A stretch of DNA of 64,000 nucleotides from Bradyrhizobium sp. LTSP885 (GCF_000938305.1 NZ_JYMT01000038.1:492379-556378), one strand, 5' to 3'. Shown: positions 27,000-36,454, counted from the stretch's first letter. Made by a program: numbers and translations. Notes: a model not told the origin generated them from the letters alone.

Positions 27000-27382
27000 A
27001 TATTCATTTGCTTGCTGCGGTCGCCATTGGCGGCTCGCTGGGATCGGTCGCGCGCTATCTCGTGGCGATCGGCGCCGCCCGCCTGGTCGGCACCGGATTT
27101 CCCTGGGGAACGCTGGTCATCAACATCGTCGGCTCGTTCCTGATCGGCGTGTTCGCGGAATCCTTCGCGCTGACCTGGAACGTCAGCCAGACAATGCGGG
27201 TGTTCCTCACCGTCGGCATCTGCGGCGGCTTCACCACGTTCTCGACCTTTTCGCTGGATGCGATCGTGCTGATGCAGCGCGGCGAGCTATGGCCGGCCGC
27301 AGCCTATATCGCGGCCTCGGTCGCGCTCTCGATCCTGGCTTTGGTCGGCGGCCTGTATCTGGTGCGGGCGTTCGCGGTGTAG
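26996..27382 (+). CDS. crcB: Fluoride ion channel CrcB/Fluc
   Basis: 128 aa, four membrane helices. Signature segments: GGSLGSVARYLV, PWGTLVINIVGSFLIGVFAE and GICGGFTTFSTFSLD (the Fluc phenylalanine and central Na+ site motif). CrcB forms antiparallel dimers exporting F-. I start it at TTG 26996, overlapping the upstream stop, with AAAGGTGAG ahead; GTG 26972 is an alternative. Controlled by the fluoride riboswitch at 26702-26773. Confidence 0.93.
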   Translation: MNIHLLAAVAIGGSLGSVARYLVAIGAARLVGTGFPWGTLVINIVGSFLIGVFAESFALTWNVSQTMRVFLTVGICGGFTTFSTFSLDAIVLMQRGELWPAAAYIAASVALSILALVGGLYLVRAFAV

Positions 27383-27475
27383 ACCGTGTAGCTCGCCATG
27401 GTGCGCTCTTCCTCCCGTCATTCGGCGGGAATGGCTGGCGCAGGCTCCGCCAGCAGGTAATATGGAACCCGAGTG

Positions 27476-27721
27476 ATGACAAAGGGCCTCCCGGAGATGA
27501 AGTACGTCGACGTCGCAGTGATTTCAGCCACCCTGTGGCTGCTGGCGTCGATGGTGCTGGACATCCTGACGCCGAAGTCCATTACCGTGTTCATGATCGG
27601 AGCGGCGCTCGCCCCGCCGTTCCTGATCGGGATCGGCATCCATTTCGCCCGCGAATATTTCAAGGCGAAGCGGCGCAGTTATCCTCCGCCGAGCCGGCTG
27701 GACGAACGCTTGGAGAATTGA
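27476..27721 (+). CDS. Small two-helix membrane protein (81 aa)
   Basis: Two hydrophobic segments (VAVISATLWLLASMVLDIL and ITVFMIGAALAPPFLIGIG) followed by a basic tail (FKAKRRSYPPPSR). ATG 27476; GTG 27473 and ATG 27497 are alternatives. It lies 93 bases after crcB on the same strand, possibly in the same transcript. Function unknown. Confidence 0.5.
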   Translation: MTKGLPEMKYVDVAVISATLWLLASMVLDILTPKSITVFMIGAALAPPFLIGIGIHFAREYFKAKRRSYPPPSRLDERLEN

Positions 27722-27740
27722 GCAGGGCAGCTGCTTGCCA

Positions 27741-27797
27741 TAGCGTTTTGAAGCGAAGTGGCGACCGGTTCGCGTGAAGACAACGCGTCAAGACAAA
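27741..27797 (+). repeat. Intergenic repeat, family C (copy 1)
   Basis: TAGCGTTTTGAAGCGAAGTG, then ACCGGTTCGCGTGAAGA and AACGCGTCAAGACAA. A copy on the opposite strand is at 56019-56077. The repeat directly abuts the transglutaminase ribosome site. Confidence 0.8.
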
Positions 27798-27808
27798 AGG
27801 CTCGCAGC

Positions 27809-28489
27809 ATGACCAGCACGCTCCCGGATACGATCAACCGCCTCTACACCGATCCGGCCGAGTATATCGACAGTGACCACCCGGCGGTCGAGGCGTTCGC
27901 CCGCGCCGCCGTCCCGGCCGGCGCCGGTGTGCGCGACAAGGCGAGCGCACTCTACACCGCGGTCCGCGACGGCATCCGCTACAACCCCTATGTCAGCACG
28001 CGCGACGCCGAGAGCTTCCGTGCCTCGAGCGTGCTCGCGGCCGGCAATGGCTACTGCGTCGGCAAGGCCGCGCTCTATGCCGCCGCCTGCCGGGTCCACG
28101 GCATTCCCGCGCGCGTCGGCTTCGCCGATGTCCGCAACCACCTCACCACCGAAAAACTGCGCCAGAGCATGGGGACGGACATGTTCACCTGGCACGGCTT
28201 CACCGAAGTGTTCGTCGACGGCGCCTGGCGCAAGGCGACGCCGACCTTCAACGATACGCTGTGCGCCAAGCTCGGCGTCAAGCCGCTCGATTTCGATGGC
28301 CACACCGATGCGCTGCTGCATTCCTTCGACGGCGCGGGACGCACCTACATGCAGTATGTCAACGACCACGGCACCTATCACGATGTCCCCGCCAAATTCC
28401 TGATGCGCGAAATGGCGCGCGACTACGCCCACATGCAGGGCGAGGATCTCTCCGGCCGCGACATGGAGCGCGAAGCGGCGGAGCAGTGA
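27809..28489 (+). CDS. Transglutaminase-like cysteine peptidase-fold protein
   Basis: 226 aa. The transglutaminase core is visible: GNGYCVGKAALYAAACRVHGIPARVGFADVR with the catalytic Cys (about residue 79), WHGFTEVFVDGAWRKATPTFN with the His (about 133) and Asp. Such bacterial proteins are proteases or amide-processing enzymes; the substrate is unknown. ATG 27809 with AAAGG eight bases upstream; the frame upstream lies in the repeat. No signal peptide, so cytoplasmic. Confidence 0.8.
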   Translation: MTSTLPDTINRLYTDPAEYIDSDHPAVEAFARAAVPAGAGVRDKASALYTAVRDGIRYNPYVSTRDAESFRASSVLAAGNGYCVGKAALYAAACRVHGIPARVGFADVRNHLTTEKLRQSMGTDMFTWHGFTEVFVDGAWRKATPTFNDTLCAKLGVKPLDFDGHTDALLHSFDGAGRTYMQYVNDHGTYHDVPAKFLMREMARDYAHMQGEDLSGRDMEREAAEQ

Positions 28490-28518
28490 TCGACGTATCG
28501 CTCTGACCGCGACGGCCG

Positions 28519-28590
28519 TGCGCTCCCTCGCCCCGCTCTTGCGGGGTCGGGACGAGCGAAGGTCGCTCTTGGAGGGTGGGTGAGGGGCTG
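28519..28590. repeat. Short palindromic intergenic element
   Basis: GCTCCCTCGCCCCGCTCTTG... with the complementary GGGTGGGTGAGGGGC at the other end and an internal CCCCGC/GCGGGG hairpin. It lies between convergent genes and may act as terminator for both. No second copy in the window. Confidence 0.5.
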
Positions 28591-28600
28591 CCTCCGCGTG

Positions 28601-29575
28601 TCAATAAAGATGCAGGGGGATCGGGACGCCAGCCGGACCGACCACCAGGCCCCAGGTCTCGTCGGCAGCGACCTCGAACTCCCGATTCTGCGCCACGCCG
28701 CTCGCGATCTTGAGGGAGACCTTGTACTTGCCCGGCGGCAGATTGATTTCCTGGCTCTCTGGCGATTTGCGTCCGGTTGCGGTGTCGTCCGTCAACTCGG
28801 CGCCAGCCGCCAGCTCGATGGTCTGCTCGTTGATGGTGATGACGGCCTCTTCATTCGTGGAATTGCCGAGTAACAGCCTCACCTGCCCTGGCATCGGCAG
28901 GACGGCGGCATCGGTGGCGGCAGGCTTGCGCAGCGACAAATCGACGATCGTCCTGTCGTCCTGATGGGTGAGCCGGAGCAGCGCCGGCCCATCTGATGTC
29001 GTGAAGGCGATCACGGCGCCGCCCGGCTCGACGACTGCGCCGCCATTCTCCGACCAGCCGCGCTTGCTCAACTCGTGGCGATAGAAGCGGAGCACGCCTG
29101 CGAGATCGAGCGGCGTCTCGACGTGAAACGCCTTGATGAACGTTGAATTCTTCGCCGTCGTGACAAGCCAGGGCTTGGGCCGGGGCAGACCGGTGGCGGG
29201 ATCGTCGTCCGAGGCCTGTGCCGGCGCCGCGTCCGAGGGCGTGGCGCAGAGCAGGCGCCTGGCGATGTAATTCCTGGGGCAATCGGCAACGGCCCACGAC
29301 ATAACGTCGACATAGATTGGCCGGGACGTGTCGCGCGAGCCCGACGGGATGGTATTTGTCGCGTCCGAGGGGGTGCTGAATATCGGGGTCGATTGGCTGA
29401 TCGTTTTCGATGACCAGTGGTAGGTGCAATTGACTAATTTTGAAAAACCGGTCTCACAATAATGCTGGGGATCCATGACCTTTGCGAGCGCCCCCGTCAG
29501 TACGACGACCGTTGCGACGGCCGCCGCGACAGTCAGGCTGCCGACGAGCAAGACACCTTTCGTTCGCCGATTCAT
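28601..29575 (-). CDS. Membrane-anchored hypothetical protein
   Basis: 324 aa. One N-terminal helix (residues about 7-29), then an extracytoplasmic part with four cysteines (CETGF..VNCTYHW, DCPRNYI..RLLCATP). The middle (LAGVLRFYRHELSKRGWSE to TIVDLSLRKPA, about 150-220) looks like a small alpha/beta domain found in several hypothetical proteins, and the end (LPPGKYKVSLKIASG..EVAADETWGLVV) is beta-rich. No enzyme signature. Single gene, convergent with the transglutaminase gene. Confidence 0.6.
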   Translation of the reverse strand: MNRRTKGVLLVGSLTVAAAVATVVVLTGALAKVMDPQHYCETGFSKLVNCTYHWSSKTISQSTPIFSTPSDATNTIPSGSRDTSRPIYVDVMSWAVADCPRNYIARRLLCATPSDAAPAQASDDDPATGLPRPKPWLVTTAKNSTFIKAFHVETPLDLAGVLRFYRHELSKRGWSENGGAVVEPGGAVIAFTTSDGPALLRLTHQDDRTIVDLSLRKPAATDAAVLPMPGQVRLLLGNSTNEEAVITINEQTIELAAGAELTDDTATGRKSPESQEINLPPGKYKVSLKIASGVAQNREFEVAADETWGLVVGPAGVPIPLHLY

Positions 29576-29848
29576 CGCCGGATCCGAACCTCCATGAGAG
29601 CCCTGGATCAGGTGCTCATTATGAGCTTAGTGGCGTTGGCCATGGAGCAAGTTCATCGCTCGTTTGTTTCCTCACACCAATTCTACGTGCGCGAGCGCAG
29701 GCGTAACGGCGAGGGCCCACCCTGAGCCGATGGTGCGCAATCAGGTCAGCTTCTAGCCCTTAGCCGGCATGCTTGGGCGAGGCGCCCGTGTCCGCTCCTG
29801 AGGGCAAAGCGGACATGGGCTGATCGGATTTGCCAATGCACGCCGTAA

Positions 29849-30379
29849 TCAGCTGAGATCGAAATGCCGCACGATCGCCAAAGCATTCGCCTCAGCCGAA
29901 TTCGCCTCGCTGTCCAGCACAAGGCAGTTTCGCCGCGGCACCGGTGACACCGCGTGCTGATCAAGGAACTGCTGGACGCCGGTCTCCGAAATCATCTTGC
30001 GGCGCGCCGCCCGGTCGGGGGTGCCGATACGCCGGACGATTTCCTCGGTGGAGCATTTCAGGTACACCGGCAGCAACTGCCCGCCGCGCCGTTCGACGAT
30101 CTCCTCGAACTGCGCGAAGGTCGGCAGGTCGAGCGGATCAACGTAGACGAACGTCATCACCAGGAGCGGCAGGTTTTGCTCCAACGCGGCATCCAGCACC
30201 GACATGCGCACCGTCTGCACGAGCTCCCAGAACCCCGGCGCGCCGAAATCGAACACCGTGCGCGCGACGTCGATCGCGGCATGGTTGTCGAACAGCCGCC
30301 CGCTGGTCTGCGCCAGCAGTGCCTTCGCCGTCGTCAGCTTTCCCGCCGCCGGCGCGCCATGGATGAAGACGAGTTTCAT
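29849..30379 (-). CDS. P-loop kinase-like ATPase (AAA_18/chloramphenicol phosphotransferase-like)
   Basis: 176 aa, starts MKLVFIHGAPAAGKLTTAKA, so the Walker A (GAPAAGKLT) is at residues 8-16. The rest has the small-molecule kinase layout: a lid with RRIGTPDRAARRKM (about 119-132) and VDPLDLPTFAQF. Likely a cytoplasmic nucleotide or small-molecule kinase; substrate unknown. ATG 30379 is the natural start. Gap 29576-29848 upstream of the next gene shows no supported feature. Confidence 0.7.
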   Translation of the reverse strand: MKLVFIHGAPAAGKLTTAKALLAQTSGRLFDNHAAIDVARTVFDFGAPGFWELVQTVRMSVLDAALEQNLPLLVMTFVYVDPLDLPTFAQFEEIVERRGGQLLPVYLKCSTEEIVRRIGTPDRAARRKMISETGVQQFLDQHAVSPVPRRNCLVLDSEANSAEANALAIVRHFDLS

Positions 30380-30571
30380 GTGGGGAGTGTAGCGGCTGAC
30401 GCAGGTCGCGTCATGTCGGTTCGCCAAAATCGGCCGGCCTCACCGCCGCCGCATAGTCTGGCGGCGACACAGGTGCCGGACTGTAACCCGCGATTAACCT
30501 CGCCGCGCGCCGTTCCATGAGAAGCTGCGGACCGACATAATTGGCCCGCATTGGTCGTGGAACGGTCATGC

Positions 30572-30874
30572 ATGTTTGTTGCGTATCGGTATCAACGGCG
30601 AATGGTGCGTGCCGCGGGGGCGTTCTTGTTGTTGAGCCTTCCGCTCGGCGGCTGTGCGACGTCCACGGGGTCGTCGCTGATGGATGCGCGGGCCGAGGCA
30701 CCGATGCCTCCCTCAATGCCTGCAAAGAAAGGCACCTATCTTCCGGTCGAAGATCTGCCGCCGCCGCGTGAGCAACCCGCCATGACGGATGCTGAACGGT
30801 CGAAGCTTCAGAATGAACTCATCGCCGCGCGTGACCGCCAGGCGGCGGCGGCAAAGGCGCAGGCGGAGCAATAA
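30572..30874 (+). CDS. Small lipoprotein
   Basis: 100 aa. Signal helix ends in a lipobox LPLGGC (Cys about residue 29), then a Pro-rich segment (EAPMPPSMPAKK, LPPPREQP) and a charged Ala/Gln-rich helix at the C-terminus. Exported and lipid-anchored. I choose ATG 30572 with GGAACGG six bases ahead; ATG 30602 gives a shorter signal. Single gene, no recognised family. Confidence 0.65.
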   Translation: MFVAYRYQRRMVRAAGAFLLLSLPLGGCATSTGSSLMDARAEAPMPPSMPAKKGTYLPVEDLPPPREQPAMTDAERSKLQNELIAARDRQAAAAKAQAEQ

Positions 30875-31333
30875 GGCGGGGCGATCACCGATCCCGTGAA
30901 GCCATAGCCGCGCGATAGAGCGCGGTGGTTGCGAATCGTTGTCGCGATCGCCTGCCTGCCAGTTGGTGTGAAAGCGCGACCAGTGAGCCCGGAGCCGCGC
31001 CGAAACGATTTAGGCGCGGAACGGCAATGGAACTTTCGACGCGCCATGATCCACGTCTGACGCGGATGTTTCGCGCAAATCTTGAGTGCGCGTGGTCGCC
31101 GCAATTTTCGTCGCGTTGCTGATAAATTCATCCAGCAATATTCACGCGTATACACGTCACGGCTTTGTCGCAGATTAACGGCAGAAATCGCGCGAGGAAC
31201 CGTTTGAAAATCTCGGTGAAAAATAACGCCGGCTTGACGGGCATTTTCAGCGAACGCCTTTTTTGAGTTGAAATTCGATCGCATGGTTTGCCTTGCTTGT
31301 TTGATCTTCCAAGCGCCGATCGTGGAGCATCAT
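30875..31333. other. Long intergenic region upstream of the repeat-protein gene
   Basis: 459 bases. A small hairpin CCGCGC/GCGCGG at 30908-30925 may end the lipoprotein gene. The second half is relatively AT-rich, and the leader and promoter of the large gene must be here. Several GGAAC words occur without a correctly spaced CGTT. No gene with a ribosome site is seen. Confidence 0.35.
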
Positions 31334-34300
31334 ATGACGGTTATTCCTCCCGCCAATGGCATTACCCTCCACAACGGCGACACGATGGATGTCAGCGGCG
31401 GCACTTCCGTCGATAGCACGACGATCCAGACTGGCGGTTCGCAGACGGTCGGCGGATCTTCCACAACAAGTACGGCAACCCACACTGTTATCGATGGCGG
31501 AGAACAGGACGTCGTCTTTGATGGTGTCGCCAGCTATACGACCATCAACGCCGGCGGCGTCCAGCGCGTCACCGGCGAATATATCCATGAAGGTCCAACC
31601 CCGGGCGAGGTTGATCACACCACGATCAACAGCGGCGGCGAGCAGGACATCGACACCGGCATCGCAACGACGACGACGGTCAATTCCGGCGGCGTCCAGA
31701 ACGTCACGAATGGTGGCAGCGCCGGCGGCACGATCGTCAATGCCGGCGGTGTTCTCAAAGTTTCGGGTGAAACTGTGGAAACGGCGCCGGTGTATCCGGA
31801 GCCGGTGATCCAAAGCGTGGCGACCGCCGCAACCATCAACTACCAGGGCGAATTCGACGTCACCGGCGGCGGGACCGCCGTGAACGCGATCGTCAATGGC
31901 GGCGTCATGACCGTCTCGGGATCGATACCGGATCCATTCGCCAACGTCCCCGGCCAACCGGCCGTCGACGCCAGCACGGCCACCGGCACCACCATTGAAG
32001 ATTTTGGAACCTTGACGGTATCGAACGGAGCATTGGTATCCGGCACAATACTCCAATTCGGCACGCTAAATGTGGCTGCAGGTGGGGCAGCGACCGGAAC
32101 GACAATTAATTCTGGAACAATGGAGCTGTCCGCCGGCGCGACGGCGACCAGCACAACCGTCAATCAATATGGCGTGTTTATTGTGCTTGGTAACGCCAAT
32201 GTTTCGGGGACAGTATTCAACTATGGCAGCACTTTCGAGATCGGCGACGGCACGATTGAAAACGGATTTACGGTTGCGAACGGTGTGACGCTGGACGTTC
32301 TGGACGGCGGTGTCGCCAATGGCAGCACCGTCTCCGCAGGCGGAACGCTCATCCTTGAAGCCGGCGCGACGATATCCAATACGACCTTCCAGAGTGGCGC
32401 AACGTTCATTGTCGAGTATGGCTACACGGAAAACGGCTTCACCGTGTCGGATGGCGTAACGTTTAAGGACTACGGCACGGCCACGGACACGACGATATCG
32501 GCGGGCGGCAAGCAAATCGTAGGTTACTTCGGCGACGGAGGCACTGCCACCAACACCATTATCAATGGCGGCGAGCAGGATGTCGGGCTTATCTCCACCG
32601 CGAGCTACACCACGATCAACATGGGCGGCATCCAGCGTGTCACCGGCCTTTATCTGCACGATGAGCCGGGGCCCGGACATGCCGATCACACGACCGTCAA
32701 TAATGGCGGCGAGCAGGACGTCGATACCGGCATCGTGACGTCGACCACCGTCAATGCCGGCGGTGTCCAGAATCTCACCAACGGGGGCATTGCCAGCGGC
32801 ACCATCGTTGAATCAGGCGGTGTCATCAATGCTTCGGGAGAGACGGTCTATCATTCTCCCGGCGGCCAATACGGCACCGTCATCAGAAGCGAAGTCGATT
32901 CAGCTGTTGTCGGCAGCGGCGGCCAATTGCACCTGACCGGGGCGGGGATCGCCATGAACGCCACCATCAATGGTGGTGTGATGACGGTTTCGGGATCAAT
33001 ACCAGACCCCCTGACTGGCGACCCAAGCGCACCAGCGGTCGATGCCAGCGCGGCGAGCGGAACAATCCTCAATTCAGGCAGTCTCGCCGTCTCGGACGGC
33101 GGCATCGTCACCTCCTCGACGCTGAACGGCGGCACGCTTGACGTGCTTAGTCAGGGCACTGCGAACGCTTCGACAATTCATCTTGGCGCCACAGAACTCG
33201 TCGAGGCGGGCGGCGTTGTCGGCGCGACCACGATCGCCGGCGGCGCGCTTGATCTCAAGGTGGGCGCGATGTCCGACGACGCGATCACCTTCTCCGGCCA
33301 AGGCACACTCGAGATCGAACAGAAGCTGGTATCGGGCGCATCGACCTTTGCAAGCCAGATCGAGGGCATTGCGCTCGGTGACTCGATCGATCTTTCCGGG
33401 CTGTCCTATGCAAGCGGCGCAACGGCGACGGTATCTGGCTCGACGCTCACGGTCAGCAACGGCACGGCCAGCGAGACCTTCACACTGGCGGATACGTCGG
33501 TCACGGGTTTCGGCATCGCGAAAGACAGCTCCGGCGGCATTCTGCTGACGGCCGCGGCCCTGCCGACCATCGCTGGAGCCATATCGGGACAAAAGACCAG
33601 CAACGAAGCTGCGATCAATCCATTCGCGACCGTAACGATCACAGATCCAAACGCAGTCGCAACGGATAGTCTGATCATCACGCTCGCGGGCGCGGCTGGT
33701 CTCCTGTCCGGGACAGGATTGACCTCGCTTGGAAACGAAACCTACGAACTGGCAGCGACCGGCGCTGCCAACCTGACCGCCGAGCTGCACGCCCTCAGCT
33801 TCGTGGCCTCGCCGCACGGAGACGGCAGCGCAACGACCAATTTCACCCTGAGCGACACCAGCAGCGTCGGTGTGACCGTCAGCGACGCCAGCACGTCCGT
33901 CATAGACACGCATCAGGCCGCCACCACGACGATCAACGGCCCGGCATCTGGCTATGCGACCATTGAGGGCACGACGGGCAACGACATCATCCACGCCTAT
34001 GGCATGTTCAATATCATCCACGGCAACGGCGGGAACGACACGATCTACGCCGGAACATACGGCACGGTTGATGTGCCGAGCGGCGACAGCACCGTCTATC
34101 TGCAGGGGATCGTCAACCACGTAACCGGTGGCAACGGCAATATCACGGTCACGGGATCGACCGGCGCCACCACGATTGCGCTCGGCAATGGCAACGACAC
34201 CATCAACGCCAGCGGGTATGGGAACATCATCACGCTGGGCAACGGCAACGATGTTGTCCATCCCGGTGACGGCGCGAGCCAGGTCACGGCTGGCAACGGC

Positions 34301-34963
34301 GACGACAAGGTGACGCTCTCCGGATATGGCAACACGCTCACGCTCGGGAATGGCAACGATGTCGTCACGGGCGGAGATGGCACCAACAGTGTCACGCTCG
34401 GCAACGGCAACAGCACCGTGAATCTCGGCGGGATGGGAGACCAGATCACCGTCGGCTCGGGAACAAACACGATCATAGCGGGCAGCGGATTGGACAACGT
34501 CGTTGCTGGCGCCGGCCACGATACGATCACACTCGGCGGAATTGCCAATCATTTGGTGCTCAACGGGTCCCAGGCCAATGTGACAAACCAGATTGGCCAG
34601 GACGTCATTATGGTCAATGGCGGATCAGACCAGTTTAACTTTGTCGGGTTTGGCAATCAGGCGAACATCAATGGCGCGGCCCATGTCAACATCATCGATC
34701 ACGGCACGAGTCTGACCGTCTCGATCAACTCCAGCAACCAGGTCGATACGATTTCCGGATTTGGGAACGACACGCTCGGCGTCGTCGATCTTGCGAACGG
34801 CGTAGGCAATTACCATTCCGTCGCCGACATCATGAGCGCGCTAAAGACCGATGGGCACGGCGGGACCCTGCTTGCGCTGGGGAGTGGTCCTAATGCGGGG
34901 TCTATCGACTTCGTTGACGCCGCGATCAGCCAGTTGCACGCATCGAACTTTTTGATCGTGTAA
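31334..34963 (+). CDS. Large AIDA-repeat / RTX-like secreted surface protein
   Basis: 1209 aa, no cysteines of note and no classical signal peptide. Residues 1-650: AIDA-type repeats of about 20 residues (TTINSGGEQDVDTG, TTVNAGGVQNLTNGG). Residues 655-740: a GDSIDLSGLSYASG domain common to large rhizobial repeat proteins. 741-870: cadherin-like. 880-1090: Gly/Asn/Asp repeats (LGNGNDTI, AGNGDDKVT) resembling hemolysin-type Ca-binding rolls. The end reads IDFVDAAISQLHASNFLIV, a hydrophobic C-terminus as in type I-secreted proteins. No autotransporter barrel. Probably an adhesin or matrix protein exported by a type I system encoded elsewhere. ATG 31334 has TGGAGC ahead. Confidence 0.75.
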   Translation: MTVIPPANGITLHNGDTMDVSGGTSVDSTTIQTGGSQTVGGSSTTSTATHTVIDGGEQDVVFDGVASYTTINAGGVQRVTGEYIHEGPTPGEVDHTTINSGGEQDIDTGIATTTTVNSGGVQNVTNGGSAGGTIVNAGGVLKVSGETVETAPVYPEPVIQSVATAATINYQGEFDVTGGGTAVNAIVNGGVMTVSGSIPDPFANVPGQPAVDASTATGTTIEDFGTLTVSNGALVSGTILQFGTLNVAAGGAATGTTINSGTMELSAGATATSTTVNQYGVFIVLGNANVSGTVFNYGSTFEIGDGTIENGFTVANGVTLDVLDGGVANGSTVSAGGTLILEAGATISNTTFQSGATFIVEYGYTENGFTVSDGVTFKDYGTATDTTISAGGKQIVGYFGDGGTATNTIINGGEQDVGLISTASYTTINMGGIQRVTGLYLHDEPGPGHADHTTVNNGGEQDVDTGIVTSTTVNAGGVQNLTNGGIASGTIVESGGVINASGETVYHSPGGQYGTVIRSEVDSAVVGSGGQLHLTGAGIAMNATINGGVMTVSGSIPDPLTGDPSAPAVDASAASGTILNSGSLAVSDGGIVTSSTLNGGTLDVLSQGTANASTIHLGATELVEAGGVVGATTIAGGALDLKVGAMSDDAITFSGQGTLEIEQKLVSGASTFASQIEGIALGDSIDLSGLSYASGATATVSGSTLTVSNGTASETFTLADTSVTGFGIAKDSSGGILLTAAALPTIAGAISGQKTSNEAAINPFATVTITDPNAVATDSLIITLAGAAGLLSGTGLTSLGNETYELAATGAANLTAELHALSFVASPHGDGSATTNFTLSDTSSVGVTVSDASTSVIDTHQAATTTINGPASGYATIEGTTGNDIIHAYGMFNIIHGNGGNDTIYAGTYGTVDVPSGDSTVYLQGIVNHVTGGNGNITVTGSTGATTIALGNGNDTINASGYGNIITLGNGNDVVHPGDGASQVTAGNGDDKVTLSGYGNTLTLGNGNDVVTGGDGTNSVTLGNGNSTVNLGGMGDQITVGSGTNTIIAGSGLDNVVAGAGHDTITLGGIANHLVLNGSQANVTNQIGQDVIMVNGGSDQFNFVGFGNQANINGAAHVNIIDHGTSLTVSINSSNQVDTISGFGNDTLGVVDLANGVGNYHSVADIMSALKTDGHGGTLLALGSGPNAGSIDFVDAAISQLHASNFLIV

Positions 34964-35063
34964 AACTCAGCTTCTTGGCAACGCGCTTTACGAAAGCAAC
35001 AGCCGGAGTCGTCCGTATTCGACTTCGGGAGGACAGGATCGTCCGTAGGGCGGGGCCTGTCGC

Positions 35064-35615
35064 TCAGCGGGCCGTGTCGCTGGGCGCTGCGTTGAGCGGC
35101 GCTCCGCCGGTCGAAATGGGCCCCGACGGCGTCGGAGCCCGAGACGGCGGCTTTCTCGGTTTCGGAGCAGCTTGCGCGATCGGCCTTGGAGCCGCCTGTG
35201 CGGTCGGGGCGCGCGGCGGCTCGGCAGCCGCTGGTGGTGAAACGGGAGCCGAAGAGGGGCTCTGCAGGGCATCGACCTTCGATGTCAGGGCCGCCAATCG
35301 ATCGGCAATGGTCTTCAGCTGCTCCTGCTGGTCGGCGACGGCCCGGCCCAGGGCCGCGAGATCTTCGCCGGTCTTCTGTTGGCTGGCGAGGAGATCCGGC
35401 AGGGTCCCGCTATCGACGGCTGCCATCTTTCCGCCGGACGCCTCGTGGCCGAGAGACGGGACCAGAGGTGCGATTTCGGGCCATGCATAGACGCCGCCAG
35501 CACCCGCGAGGGTGAGGATGACGATCAGAAGGAGCCAAGGCCAGCGGCGCCGACGGGCGGGCAGGGGGCCTAAGGGCGAGTGGCCTTGCCACGCCCGGTC
35601 GGAATCGTTGCTCAT
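35064..35615 (-). CDS. Single-span membrane protein with coiled coil and Pro/Ala tail
   Basis: 183 aa. Basic N-terminus (ARRRRWPW), one helix (about 26-46), then a heptad-like coiled coil (LLASQQKTGEDLAALGRAVA..IADRLAALTSKVDALQ, about 75-120), then a Pro/Ala-rich tail of about 60 residues. It resembles envelope-spanning or scaffold proteins but has no named domain. Divergent from the ExoD gene. Confidence 0.6.
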   Translation of the reverse strand: MSNDSDRAWQGHSPLGPLPARRRRWPWLLLIVILTLAGAGGVYAWPEIAPLVPSLGHEASGGKMAAVDSGTLPDLLASQQKTGEDLAALGRAVADQQEQLKTIADRLAALTSKVDALQSPSSAPVSPPAAAEPPRAPTAQAAPRPIAQAAPKPRKPPSRAPTPSGPISTGGAPLNAAPSDTAR

Positions 35616-35704
35616 GGGAGCTTCCTAGTCTGCCTCGCCAGCCGTTGCAATCGAGGCCGGGCTTGGCCACGTTGGGCCTAAAGCCCCGTTCGACTGGAGC
35701 CCCA

Positions 35705-36292
35705 TTGGCACCCGCACCTACCTCTGAACTCCTTGAAGAACTTGTCGCGAAAGCACCGGACGGTCCCGTCGACCTGGAATGGCTCCTCAGCCATCTCGAC
35801 AAGCGCTCGTTCGGACTTCTCCTGCTGCTGCTGGGATTGTTGGTGATCATCCCCGGCATCGCGACGATCGCGCTGATCGCGCTGCTGTTTCCCGCGGTCG
35901 AGATGATGCTCGGCTGGAGCGCTCCGTCGTTCCCGCGTTTCCTGTCAAAGCGGCAGTTCGACTTCAAGCGCTTCAAGCAGTTTACGGTCCGGGCCCGCCC
36001 ACTGCTGCAAGCGATCGAGAGCGTCAGCCGGCCGCGGTGGAACGCGCGTCACGACGTGACGAACCGGCTCGTCGGGTTGGTCGTCTTTCTGCTGGCCTTG
36101 TCCGCCGGTTGGCCGCTGCCTCTGGTGAACGTCATACCGGGGATGGCGGTCGTCCTGATCGCGATCGCCTATCTGCAGGAAGACGGTCTGCTGCTCATCG
36201 TCGGGATGGCGGCGGCGTTGATTTGCCTGCTTGGCCTTGGTTGGACGCTCTGGGCGTCGGCCGGGGCCGTGATCGGCTGGATCAGGCACTGA
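35705..36292 (+). CDS. ExoD family exopolysaccharide-synthesis protein
   Basis: 195 aa. The ExoD family (PF06055) pattern is clear: LLSHLDKRSFGLLLLLLGLLVIIPG, LFPAVEMMLGWSAPSFPRFL, and four to five helices. ExoD of Sinorhizobium affects succinoglycan and alkali tolerance; the biochemical role is unknown. I choose TTG 35705 because GGAG lies five bases upstream; TTG 35645 has none. Confidence 0.82.
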   Translation: MAPAPTSELLEELVAKAPDGPVDLEWLLSHLDKRSFGLLLLLLGLLVIIPGIATIALIALLFPAVEMMLGWSAPSFPRFLSKRQFDFKRFKQFTVRARPLLQAIESVSRPRWNARHDVTNRLVGLVVFLLALSAGWPLPLVNVIPGMAVVLIAIAYLQEDGLLLIVGMAAALICLLGLGWTLWASAGAVIGWIRH

Positions 36293-36303
36293 AGCAAAAA
36301 AGC

Positions 36304-36336
36304 AGGGCGCGACCGGCATCACCACGGTCGCGCCCT
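36304..36336 (+). terminator. Hairpin after exoD-like gene
   Basis: AGGGCGCGACC / GGTCGCGCCCT, 11-bp perfect stem, 11-base loop, preceded by an A-tract; on the plus strand the T-run is missing, so termination is probable but not certain. Confidence 0.5.
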
Positions 36337-36454
36337 ACGTCACCGGTCAATGGGGCAGGGGGAATAACCGGCTGCCGGAATGACTCGGAACCCCCGGACT
36401 CGTTCCAGGCGAGCGAAAATATTTTCGTACACGGTTAAGTGATGGCGGCGGCCG

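Noticed and set aside
29594..29725. 43-codon frame between two hypothetical genes
   Set aside because: No ribosome site at the first ATG and no promoter or conserved feature.
36361..36405. GGAAC ... CGTT pair upstream of the gene at 36530
   Set aside because: The spacer between GGAAC 36387 and CGTT 36401 is only about nine bases, too short for EcfG.
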